From: an uncultured Acidimicrobiales bacterium
Lineage (GTDB): Bacteria; Actinomycetota; Acidimicrobiia; Acidimicrobiales; SZUA-35
Reading direction: 5' to 3'
DNA length: 64,000 bases
Assembly: GCA_938002965.1 (NCBI GenBank)
Contig: CALKZY010000014.1
Coordinates: 154,934 to 218,933 of the forward strand
Below, piece after piece: positions 42,633 to 50,632 of this stretch (within the stretch, counting starts at the first letter, position 1; the number at the start of each line of letters is the position of its first letter). The notes under the pieces were generated by a model. It was not told the DNA's origin. It did no database searches and was given only the letters and a program-made list of their open reading frames with translations. A program made the position numbers and the translations under genes.

Positions 42633-44543
42633 CTAAGGCAGGCCCGCCGACGACTGGACCCCTCCGGTAGGCGAAGCACCAGAAGTCGTCTCGCCAGGGC
42701 CATGAAGCGACAGCCCGACTCGTAGGAGCCCAAATCCTACGACGAAGAACAGCAGGGACCGCCACAACGTGTCCACGGCAGCCAGGTCCACGGTCACCAG
42801 CTTGATCACTGTGGCCGCCAGAGTCACGATGCCGAGTCCGGCCACTTTGGTGGCGTCGGCAGGCAACCGCCCAAGTAGCCTGTCCGGCAGCGATGTCGAT
42901 GGCGTATCGTCGGCCACGGTCGACAAATGACGGCCGACAAGCAGAGCAGCGGTGCCCATCAAGGCGTAGACCAAGGAAACTAGCATTTGGCCTTGGCTCA
43001 GTTGGCCGAGCACGGCCCACGTCCACATCATCAGTCCGACCCAACTGGCAACCGCCAGCCACATCGCCCATGCCCTGTCGGTGCCGCGACGTTTGCCACT
43101 GTTGGGGTAGCTCAGGCATATCGCTGCGGTCAGAGCGAGGACAATCAGGTAGGACGCCGCTTCGGTCAAGACGAATCCGTCCGCCATTGCTTCCACCAAG
43201 GCCCCCAACGTCGTCAGTCCGGCGCCGACACCGAGTCCAACGGCGCTGGCCATCACCAAGATGTGATTGTTCCGAGTTCCCACGATGCCGAGGCCTACAG
43301 CCGCTACCGTCGCTGCGACCACTAGAAATGAGTCGCCGGGCAGGATTAGTCCGAGACCGACCAGTCCCAGCGTCGTCGCCCCAAGTGCCATGGTTGTTGT
43401 CGTTGTTGTTGTCGCCGTCGTTGTCGTTGTTGTCGTGGTCCGCAAGGTGCGGGACACGGCTTGACTGCCTAGTAGAGCTATCATCGCCATGGCGATGGCC
43501 ACCGCACCGTAGTTGGCTTGGGAACTCCAAGAGTCCGACAGCGGCCGGGCAACATCTTGGGCCCACAGAGCGGATGTAGCGATCCACCACAGAGCGGGCA
43601 GAGCCAACGCTCCGAGGTGGTCAACTTGTGGTTGAAGCCTCCGCTCCCACGACTGAGTGAGAGGTGGCGACGACATGTGTTTGGCCAACAGGACCGGGAT
43701 AGCGGCCACTACTACCAACGCGGTGATGAGACCTTGCACGACCCACGGAAAGCTGGTGGCCTCAAGTCCGGCATCGGCGATCACCAAGGGTAGGAGCAGG
43801 CCGACCGTTGCTACGGTGGCGCTACGGACGATTGGCCAAGCCAGACGCCCACCAAGCGCCACGGCCACGGCGGCCAATGCCCAAACAGCTGTCCACACCA
43901 GGTCGTAGCGCTCAACGGCTTGCAGCCACAGAGGGACGACAAGCCCTTGGCTTAGCGCCACTAAAGCCACCGAGCCTCGATTGATCCTGTTGGCGAGGCC
44001 CAGGCCGAAAGCTGCTACCGCTACGCAGGCTGCCAGTGCCGCTGGAACATCAACCAGTCCAAGCCAACGATTGGCTGCCCCGCCACTTACGGCCAACACC
44101 AAAACCGAACCGATACCGGCCGCCTGACTCCACCGGGGTCGGTTGCCATGCCAGTTCACGGCGGTCCAGGCCAGCGCAAGCCCGACGCCGATCGCTGCCA
44201 GCAATTGATGGACCGGTTGGATCCAGCCCCGGGTAATGGCGGTGTTTACCAGAAAGGCGCTGGCCGCGACTACCAAGCCGACGCCAGTCCATTTCAGCAG
44301 TGCCTCGGTGCTGGTGTTGTCCCAACGGTTGACCGTTGACACGGCGCGACTTGCCATCGTGGCTTGAGGCATCACCAGAGGCGGGCCGACGGGGGGCGGT
44401 GGAGGCCCCGCGGTCGCTATCGGGCCAGCCCGAAGAGCGTCTTCCATGCGCTCCATCCGACGCTCAATGGCATCGAGACGGGCGTACAGATCTGCAGACG
44501 CCGGTTCGGGAAGCGGGTCGCCGGTATGAGCTAGTTCGTCCAT
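42633..44543 (-). CDS. DUF2339 polytopic membrane protein
   Basis: A short N-terminal coiled-coil (LYARLDAIERRMERMEDAL) is followed by a Pro-rich stretch and then about 18-20 hydrophobic helices over the remaining 550 residues. This is the layout of DUF2339 proteins, whose function is unknown; KWTGVGLVVAASAFLV marks the first helix. A run of Thr residues near residue 375, encoded by a GTT/GTC microsatellite, lies in a loop. The gene converges on the LCP gene with 30 bp between stops. Confidence 0.82.
   Translation of the reverse strand: MDELAHTGDPLPEPASADLYARLDAIERRMERMEDALRAGPIATAGPPPPPVGPPLVMPQATMASRAVSTVNRWDNTSTEALLKWTGVGLVVAASAFLVNTAITRGWIQPVHQLLAAIGVGLALAWTAVNWHGNRPRWSQAAGIGSVLVLAVSGGAANRWLGLVDVPAALAACVAVAAFGLGLANRINRGSVALVALSQGLVVPLWLQAVERYDLVWTAVWALAAVAVALGGRLAWPIVRSATVATVGLLLPLVIADAGLEATSFPWVVQGLITALVVVAAIPVLLAKHMSSPPLTQSWERRLQPQVDHLGALALPALWWIATSALWAQDVARPLSDSWSSQANYGAVAIAMAMIALLGSQAVSRTLRTTTTTTTTATTTTTTTMALGATTLGLVGLGLILPGDSFLVVAATVAAVGLGIVGTRNNHILVMASAVGLGVGAGLTTLGALVEAMADGFVLTEAASYLIVLALTAAICLSYPNSGKRRGTDRAWAMWLAVASWVGLMMWTWAVLGQLSQGQMLVSLVYALMGTAALLVGRHLSTVADDTPSTSLPDRLLGRLPADATKVAGLGIVTLAATVIKLVTVDLAAVDTLWRSLLFFVVGFGLLRVGLSLHGPGETTSGASPTGGVQSSAGLP
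43393..43440 (-). repeat. Trinucleotide (ACN) microsatellite coding poly-Thr
   Basis: About 16 consecutive GTT/GTC/GTG-type triplets on the plus strand encode Thr-rich sequence (with one Ala) on the minus strand, in a loop of the DUF2339 protein. It is in frame, so unit gain or loss would be tolerated. Confidence 0.85.
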
Positions 44544-44608
44544 ACACCCAGTATTGATCCTGGCTCTACATCGGGGAATGGCAGAAAGCCCCTACAAACA
44601 TTTGGGGA

Positions 44609-45532
44609 CTAGTAGTACCAGGGGAAGCGGGACCAATCGGGATCTCGTTTCTCCAGGAACGAGTCCCGGCCCTCTGTGGCCTCGTCGGTCATGTACGCCA
44701 AACGAGTGGATTCCCCGGCGAAGACCTGCTGGCCGATCAAGCCGTCGTCGATCAGGTTGAGTGCGAATTTGCTCATTCGCTGAGCAGTCGGGCTCTTTGA
44801 ACAGATCTCGCGGGCCCACTGCAAGGCTTGGTCCTCAAGTTCGGCGTGAGGGTAGACGCCATTGACGACGCCTTGAGCCTTGGCTTCATCCGCGGTGTAG
44901 GTGCGTCCGAGGAAGAAGATTTCCCTGGCCACCTTCTGGCCTACCTGACGGGCCAGGTAAGCCGAGCCGAAGCCGCCGTCGAATGAGGCGACGTCGGTGT
45001 CGGTCTGTTTGAATTTGGCGTGTTCGGCGCTGGCCAACGTCAGGTCGGAAACGACGTGCAGGCTGTGCCCACCGCCGGCGGCCCAGCCATTGACCACGCA
45101 AATCACGACCTTGGGCATGAATCGGATGAGTCGCTGGACCTCCAGAATGTGGAGCCGCCCACTGCGAGCCGGGTCAATGGCCGCTGCTTCCTCGGCGCTT
45201 ACTCCGGCTTCGTCGGTCGTTGTGTACTTGTAGCCGTCTTTACCTCGGATTCTCTGGTCGCCGCCGGAGCAGAAGGCCCAGCCGCCGTCCTTAGCGCTGG
45301 GGCCGTTGCCAGTTAGCAGGACGCAACCGACATCGCTGGTCTGACGGGCGTGATCGAGGGCCCGGTACAGCTCGTCGACGGTGTGGGGTCGGAAAGCGTT
45401 GCGAACCTCGGGCCGGTTGAAGGCCACTCGAACGGCGCCGACGGTCTTAGCCCGGTGGTAGGTGATGTCGGTGAAGTCGAAGCCCGGCACCTCGGTCCAC
45501 AGAGCCGGGTTGAACGTTTCCGAGACCGTCAT
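44609..45532 (-). CDS. menB: 1,4-dihydroxy-2-naphthoyl-CoA synthase (MenB)
   Basis: MenB closes the second ring in menaquinone synthesis. The crotonase fold shows AFNRPEVRNAFRPHTVDEL, the oxyanion-hole stretch AFCSGGDQRIRG, VVNGWAAGGGHSLHVVSDL and the MenB-specific TDTDVASFDGGFGSAYLA, ending with DPDWSRFPWYY. The 307-residue length is typical. Its start overlaps the SRPBCC gene stop (ATGA). Other men genes are not in this window. Confidence 0.95.
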   Translation of the reverse strand: MTVSETFNPALWTEVPGFDFTDITYHRAKTVGAVRVAFNRPEVRNAFRPHTVDELYRALDHARQTSDVGCVLLTGNGPSAKDGGWAFCSGGDQRIRGKDGYKYTTTDEAGVSAEEAAAIDPARSGRLHILEVQRLIRFMPKVVICVVNGWAAGGGHSLHVVSDLTLASAEHAKFKQTDTDVASFDGGFGSAYLARQVGQKVAREIFFLGRTYTADEAKAQGVVNGVYPHAELEDQALQWAREICSKSPTAQRMSKFALNLIDDGLIGQQVFAGESTRLAYMTDEATEGRDSFLEKRDPDWSRFPWYY

Positions 45533-46050
45533 GCGTTGCCGCCTTCGAGGGTTGTCTTCATGCCGATGAGGTTGGCTTCCATGTTGCCTTTAAGTTGGTT
45601 CAAGCGGTTCTCGATGATCTTCGCCTCTTTGTCCGGCATCTGTTCGATGGCTGCGCTTAGCCCTGATGGCCCCGGTCCGAGCGTTGCTCTTTGGGACAGA
45701 GTGATCGAGTTGGTGGCTGAATCGGGTTCGGCCGATCGGATCCTGAACCACCACTGGGCTGCAGGCCCGTCAAGATCTCCAACGGCCCAGGCGAAGACCT
45801 CGTTGGGTTTGTAGTCGGTGACGGTGCAGGTGACTTCCCACTCGCCGACCTGGGGGTGGCGGTTGCGGCCTTTGAACCGTGAGCCCACGGTTGGGTTGTC
45901 ACCATCGTCGATCCACTCGGTGGCTTGAAGTTCTTCGGAGTACCGGACCGGTGTCGCGATGTCGGACACCAGCCGCCAGGTTTCTTCGGCTGTGGCGTTT
46001 ATAACTGTGCTGACTTCGACCGTTGGCCCATCCTCGTAGCGCATGGGCAT
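45529..46050 (-). CDS. SRPBCC-family protein (polyketide cyclase/START-like)
   Basis: The 173-residue protein has the helix-grip layout: a first strand EVSTVINATAEETWRLVSD, then FKGRNRHPQVGEWEVTCTV, FAWAVGDL and a long C-terminal helix (MPDKEAKIIENRLNQLKGNM). Such proteins bind or act on hydrophobic ligands. It is translationally coupled to menB, but a role in quinone synthesis is only a guess. Confidence 0.82.
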   Translation of the reverse strand: MPMRYEDGPTVEVSTVINATAEETWRLVSDIATPVRYSEELQATEWIDDGDNPTVGSRFKGRNRHPQVGEWEVTCTVTDYKPNEVFAWAVGDLDGPAAQWWFRIRSAEPDSATNSITLSQRATLGPGPSGLSAAIEQMPDKEAKIIENRLNQLKGNMEANLIGMKTTLEGGNA

Positions 46051-46164
46051 GAGTATAGGAATGGGGGAGCGTCATGACCGGATCGGTCGTAGCCGCCATC
46101 GGTGACCGGAAGCCAACGGTTGCCGAGGTCAGGCAAATGTCGCTGATTGTCCAGCTGAGGTACT

Positions 46165-47745
46165 GTGACCTTCGTGTCGGTATTGTCCAACCAACCGTTG
46201 CTGCCCCATCTGATCATCCGAGGTCTTGCGGCTCACGAGGATGAGCCCTGCGTCTTGTTGGACGGCCAGGTCCGTTCCTACGGCGACGTTCGACGACAGA
46301 CCAGCCAGTTCGTTCAGGCTCAGCGTCGCCTTGGTGTCGGTCGCGGGAGCAACCTGGCGGTTCTTTCCAAGAACCGCCCCGAGGTACTGACCAACATGGC
46401 GGCCTCAATGGTCAACGGTTGTGTTGTGACGCCGTTGCACCCATTGGGTCAGCTTCACGACCACGACTATGTCGTTGGTGACGCCGGTGTCCAGTGCCTG
46501 GTCTTTGATCCTGAACACTTCACCGAACGGGCGGCCGAGCTCAAGGAACGTCACCCCGAGCTGTTGTTGCTGGGCCTTGGCCCCAACGGGGTCGGGGAGG
46601 ACTACCTGGCGTTGGCCGACAGGTTCGAACCGCAACCACTTGCAGCACCGGACGTCGAGCCGGAGGATCTCTGCGCCATTGTCTACACCGGAGGAACGAC
46701 CGGAAATCCCAAGGGTGTGCTGATGAGCCACCGAGTGTGGGCGGCCATGACCTGGATCCAGATGGCCGAATGGGAGTTGCCCCCAGACCTGCGAATGTTG
46801 GTGGCCACTCCGTTGTCGCACGCTGCGTTGTCGTTGCTGGTGCCGGTTTTGCTGAGCGGTGGGGCCTTCCATGTGCTGTACGGTTTTGAGCCCGGACGGT
46901 TCTACGACGTGGTCGAGCAAAGCCAAATTACGGCCACGCTGATTGTGCCGGTCATGTTGTACGCCTTGCAGGCCCACGAGCGGTATGAGACAGCCGACAT
47001 GTCATCGATGGAGACCATTTTCTACGGCGCCTCGCCCATGAGCCCGGCCAAACTGGCCGACGCCATAGAGCACTGGGGGCCCATCTTCTACCAGTTCTAC
47101 GGTCAGACCGAAGCCCCCATGGTGATCGCCCATATGAAGAAAGGCGAACACGACCTAGCCAAGCCCGAACGATTGGCCTCGTGCGGCAAACCGGTTCCGT
47201 GGATGCACGTGGCGTTGCTGGACTCGGATCACCAACCGGTGGCTCCAGGTGAGTCAGGTGAGATCTGCACCCGGGGACCGTTGGTGATGACCGGGTACAA
47301 GGATCTGCCGGAACAAACCGCCGATGCCCTGTCGGGAGACTGGCTTCATACAGGCGACGTCGGCCGATTCGACGACGACGGTTTCCTCTACATCGTTGAC
47401 CGAACCAAGGACATGGTCATCTCCGGTGGGTTCAACGTCTATCCCCGTGAGGTGGAAGACGTCATCAGCACCCATGACGCGGTGTCGATGGTGATGGTGA
47501 TCGGGGTCCCGGACCCGAAGTGGGGCGAGGCGGTCAAAGCAGTGGTGGTGCTCAAGTCGGGCGTCGAACCATCGGATGAGCTGACTAAAGAACTCCAGGC
47601 GCTGGTGCGTGACACCAAAGGCCCGCAACAGTCGCCGAAGTCCATCGACTACGTCGATGACGTTCCTCTCACTCCGGTGGGCAAGCCGGACAAGAAGGTG
47701 CTTCGGGCCAGATACTGGCAAGGCATGGACCGGGCCGTTTCCTGA
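46165..47745 (+). CDS. AMP-forming acyl-CoA synthetase (FadD-like)
   Basis: This ANL-superfamily ligase activates a carboxylic acid to its CoA thioester via an acyl-adenylate. The P-loop-like motif is IVYTGGTTGNPKGVLMSH, followed by FYGASPMSP, the YGQTEAPM motif and TGDVGRFDDDGFLYIVDR. The hinge is KDMVISGGFNVYPREVED and the catalytic Lys lies near the end in PVGKPDKKVLR. At 526 residues it matches medium or long-chain fatty or aromatic acid ligases. The GTG start at 46165 is divergent from the SRPBCC/menB pair. It converges on the DUF3556 gene. Confidence 0.92.
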   Translation: MTFVSVLSNQPLLPHLIIRGLAAHEDEPCVLLDGQVRSYGDVRRQTSQFVQAQRRLGVGRGSNLAVLSKNRPEVLTNMAASMVNGCVVTPLHPLGQLHDHDYVVGDAGVQCLVFDPEHFTERAAELKERHPELLLLGLGPNGVGEDYLALADRFEPQPLAAPDVEPEDLCAIVYTGGTTGNPKGVLMSHRVWAAMTWIQMAEWELPPDLRMLVATPLSHAALSLLVPVLLSGGAFHVLYGFEPGRFYDVVEQSQITATLIVPVMLYALQAHERYETADMSSMETIFYGASPMSPAKLADAIEHWGPIFYQFYGQTEAPMVIAHMKKGEHDLAKPERLASCGKPVPWMHVALLDSDHQPVAPGESGEICTRGPLVMTGYKDLPEQTADALSGDWLHTGDVGRFDDDGFLYIVDRTKDMVISGGFNVYPREVEDVISTHDAVSMVMVIGVPDPKWGEAVKAVVVLKSGVEPSDELTKELQALVRDTKGPQQSPKSIDYVDDVPLTPVGKPDKKVLRARYWQGMDRAVS

Positions 47746-47777
47746 CGGCGTCGGTAAGTAGCCAACCATTCCTCTGG

Positions 47778-49691
47778 CTATTCACCCGTCATTGTGTTGG
47801 TCGTACCTGTGACGAGGCGATCGGCCGGATCGTTGACGATCGTGTAGCGTTCATTGCCGTTGTTGGGGATGAGCCAGTTGCCGTCGTTGTCGACTGACGC
47901 AACATCCCGGGCGTCGCCGGGGTGAGCCATTCCCTGGGGTTCGTAGCCCTCAAGGCGCCACGTAACCGTGTGAGGGATTGGTCCATCGGGTAGCCACGGC
48001 TGGGTGTTGTAGGCGTCGTCGTTGTGGTACCAGCCTTTCTCCACCGTGCCCAGGGCGGCGTCGATAACCCGGTACTGGACTTTCTTGTTGAACGCCGGCT
48101 GGGACTCGGTGAATACAGCTACGACGTCGCCGGGTTCGTATTGGCAGCGTTCTTGCCAGGCGCTGATGAGGCGTTCATCCAGGCAGTGGCCGTCACCGAA
48201 GTTCCAGCCGGTTAGCACGTTGCTGAGGAACTCACCCTCTCGCTGGATGCGATTGTCCATGTCGTCGACGTGGACCATGAGTCCCGACATGTGCATTCGT
48301 CCCATGGGGTGCATCATGCGGAACGCCACCGCCTTTTGGATGAAGATCTCGGAGATCTCTTTGCCGAACAGCGGCTCAAGTTGGTCGATTTGGTTGTCGG
48401 CAGACTTGACGATCTTGTCGTTGATGCGATCCTCGATCTCTTTGTTCTTAAGTGAGAACGTGGCCGCCGACCAGTTGCCGGCGTACTGCTTCATGCCCAC
48501 TAGGAACGACACGTACTGAGGCCGCAGTGCCCCCAACACAATGGGGAACAAGGCGACCGTCACGACAAGTGCCAAGAGCGCCGGGTTCATGTCTCCCACC
48601 CCGTAGCCGTCACCGGCGGGGAAGGCGGCGAATAGGAAGGCGGCGCAGAAGCCGAAGAAGACGTTCCATTCCAGCGGGACGGCTAGGGGGAAGGTGGAGA
48701 TGATGAAGGTGTGCAACATCCAGATCGAAACGATGGCGATCCAGGTGGCCCACGGCCAGGGTGAGAACAACAGCACCAACGGCATGATCAGTTCGCAGGT
48801 GGTACCACCGATATGGGCCAGCAGATGCGTGGTGGTTGATGGACGGATGTCGTTCGGATAGTCCTTGACCGTCGCTTTACGGAACTTGTCCCACACCACC
48901 CACGGAGTGTTCTGCACCATGATCGACACCGTGGATGAGAAGCCGTGCTGCAGTTTGGAAAAGCCGGCCCCCATCCAAACGACGACAATGAAGATTTTGG
49001 CCGCCACGATCATGTCCACGAAGTTGTCGAACATGGCGAAGCACATGAGCGTCGGAACGTACTGTTCCGAGCGGGCCGACAAGAAGATGATCTTGTCCCG
49101 AAGCGCCATCGTGAGAATCAATCCGCAGTAGATCAGCACTGCCCATTGCGGCAGGATTCCGGTTCGTCCCTCGGGCAGTCCGTCGACGGGCACGGGGGAC
49201 AGAACCAACAGCAGAATAAGGCTGGCCAGAATCAACTTGTACAGACCGGTATCCCACGGTGTACGTCGATTGCCCTTGGTCAGAGGAACGTGGTTGGGGT
49301 ACGGGGGCACCCGCAGGGTGTCGGTCTGCCACCAGTACAGAATGCCTCCGATGGGCGGGTCGAAATGGAACGCCAGCGGACCGCAGGTGGCGGCCAGGCC
49401 CATTACCTCCAACAGGATGGTCCAGATCATCAGCTTTTGGTAGAGGATCGGCTCGTCCCACCAGCCACCGATGTCGTTGAACTCCAGTCCGGCGGTGAAG
49501 GCCCCGGCCACTATCAAACCGAACAGTCCGTAGAAGAAGATCTTCCAGGCGTAGAAGGTGCCGGTTTGCTTGGGCGTACCGAAACCCTCCTCCACCCAAT
49601 GAAGCTGCAGCAGCTTCATCCGCTCGAAGAACGGCAGGCCCCCGTACTCGTCGAGATCGACGTCGGGCAGTTCGGCGGTTCGATATCCCAT
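47778..49691 (-). CDS. DUF3556 transmembrane protein
   Basis: The 637-residue protein has about ten hydrophobic helices in the first 430 residues and a soluble C-terminal 200 residues. Landmarks include LPFFERMKLLQLHWVEEGFG, WWQTDTLRVPPYPNHVPLTK and GAGFSKLQHGFSSTVSIM. This fits DUF3556 proteins known from mycobacteria and other lipid-rich actinobacteria, function unknown. It follows the LivF-like gene by 23 bp and is probably the last gene of the transporter operon. Confidence 0.82.
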   Translation of the reverse strand: MGYRTAELPDVDLDEYGGLPFFERMKLLQLHWVEEGFGTPKQTGTFYAWKIFFYGLFGLIVAGAFTAGLEFNDIGGWWDEPILYQKLMIWTILLEVMGLAATCGPLAFHFDPPIGGILYWWQTDTLRVPPYPNHVPLTKGNRRTPWDTGLYKLILASLILLLVLSPVPVDGLPEGRTGILPQWAVLIYCGLILTMALRDKIIFLSARSEQYVPTLMCFAMFDNFVDMIVAAKIFIVVVWMGAGFSKLQHGFSSTVSIMVQNTPWVVWDKFRKATVKDYPNDIRPSTTTHLLAHIGGTTCELIMPLVLLFSPWPWATWIAIVSIWMLHTFIISTFPLAVPLEWNVFFGFCAAFLFAAFPAGDGYGVGDMNPALLALVVTVALFPIVLGALRPQYVSFLVGMKQYAGNWSAATFSLKNKEIEDRINDKIVKSADNQIDQLEPLFGKEISEIFIQKAVAFRMMHPMGRMHMSGLMVHVDDMDNRIQREGEFLSNVLTGWNFGDGHCLDERLISAWQERCQYEPGDVVAVFTESQPAFNKKVQYRVIDAALGTVEKGWYHNDDAYNTQPWLPDGPIPHTVTWRLEGYEPQGMAHPGDARDVASVDNDGNWLIPNNGNERYTIVNDPADRLVTGTTNTMTGE

Positions 49692-49714
49692 TTTGGTGTC
49701 TCCTTCAGTGGGCG

Positions 49715-50632
49715 CTATCGCTTGCGCCGGGCCATGGCCGCTTCTCGTCGATGTCGTTCGCGCTCGAGGTAGTAGTCGTCCTCGTCCGTAGTGCGAGTGG
49801 AGGCGAGCTTTCCGGACAGGCGGGCCAGTTCTCGCTCACGGACGCGTAGCCGTCTCCATGCCTTCTTCTTGTTCTTGCGTCGGAGCCGCTCAATATGATC
49901 GTCCTCGGTCTCCGACGTTCCCTTCAGATAGGTCTCTTCGATTTCGTCCAGCCGTTCGATGGCCTCGGCTGCTGGAAGCTCCAGCAGGATCTGGCCCCGA
50001 GCCATCAGATACATACGGTCGGCGTATTGCAGAGCCTTGCGGGCGTGCTGTTCGATGATGAGAGCTCCGGCGCCGTTGCTGTCGGCGGCGTGACGCACGG
50101 CCCCCAACAGGCGGTCAACGATCTTGGGAGCGAGCCCCAGAGACAGTTCGTCGGCCAGCAGAATTGACGGGTCTCGGCTGAGGGCACGAGCCAGGGCCAA
50201 CATCTGTTGCTCGCCGCCTGACAACATGCCGCCACGAACAGTCAGTCGGGCTTCCAGCTCGGGGAACAATTCCAGAGCCTGTTCGACTGAACCTCCTCCG
50301 ACCCGGATGTTGTCGCGGGCCGACATCTTGGTGAACACCAGCCGCTCTTCGGTGACCAGTCCGACACCTCCAGTTCGCACCCGTTGATACATCGGGGTGA
50401 ACGTGGGTACGTTGCCGAACATCACGATGCCGTCGACCGGGGTCAGTTCACCGGCGATAGTCAACAACGTGGTGGTCTTGCCTGCGCCGTTGGGCCCGAG
50501 TAGGCAGACAACTTCACCGGCGTGGACTTCGAGGTTGACGCCTTGAACCACGGCTCTGTTGAGATAGCCGGCTTTCAGGCTTCGCGTCTGTAGCAGGGGT
50601 CGCTCATGCTTCTTGGCGGTCTGGTCGCTCAT
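49715..50632 (-). CDS. ABC transporter ATP-binding protein (LivF type)
   Basis: The first 235 residues form a LivF-type nucleotide-binding domain: Walker A GPNGAGKTTT, the signature SGGEQQMLALARAL, Walker B ILLADELSLGLAP and the H-loop His in IIEQHARK. The C-terminal 70 residues are highly charged (many Arg/Lys/Glu) and extend beyond usual LivF proteins. It starts in a 4-bp overlap with the fused permease-ATPase gene, so the two ATPases of one importer are made together. Confidence 0.92.
   Translation of the reverse strand: MSDQTAKKHERPLLQTRSLKAGYLNRAVVQGVNLEVHAGEVVCLLGPNGAGKTTTLLTIAGELTPVDGIVMFGNVPTFTPMYQRVRTGGVGLVTEERLVFTKMSARDNIRVGGGSVEQALELFPELEARLTVRGGMLSGGEQQMLALARALSRDPSILLADELSLGLAPKIVDRLLGAVRHAADSNGAGALIIEQHARKALQYADRMYLMARGQILLELPAAEAIERLDEIEETYLKGTSETEDDHIERLRRKNKKKAWRRLRVRERELARLSGKLASTRTTDEDDYYLERERHRREAAMARRKR

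Noticed and set aside
41941..43590. 549-residue minus-strand frame
   Set aside because: It overlaps the LCP and DUF2339 genes, both with strong family motifs, and its product is Arg/Pro/Ser-rich as expected of a shadow frame in GC-rich DNA.
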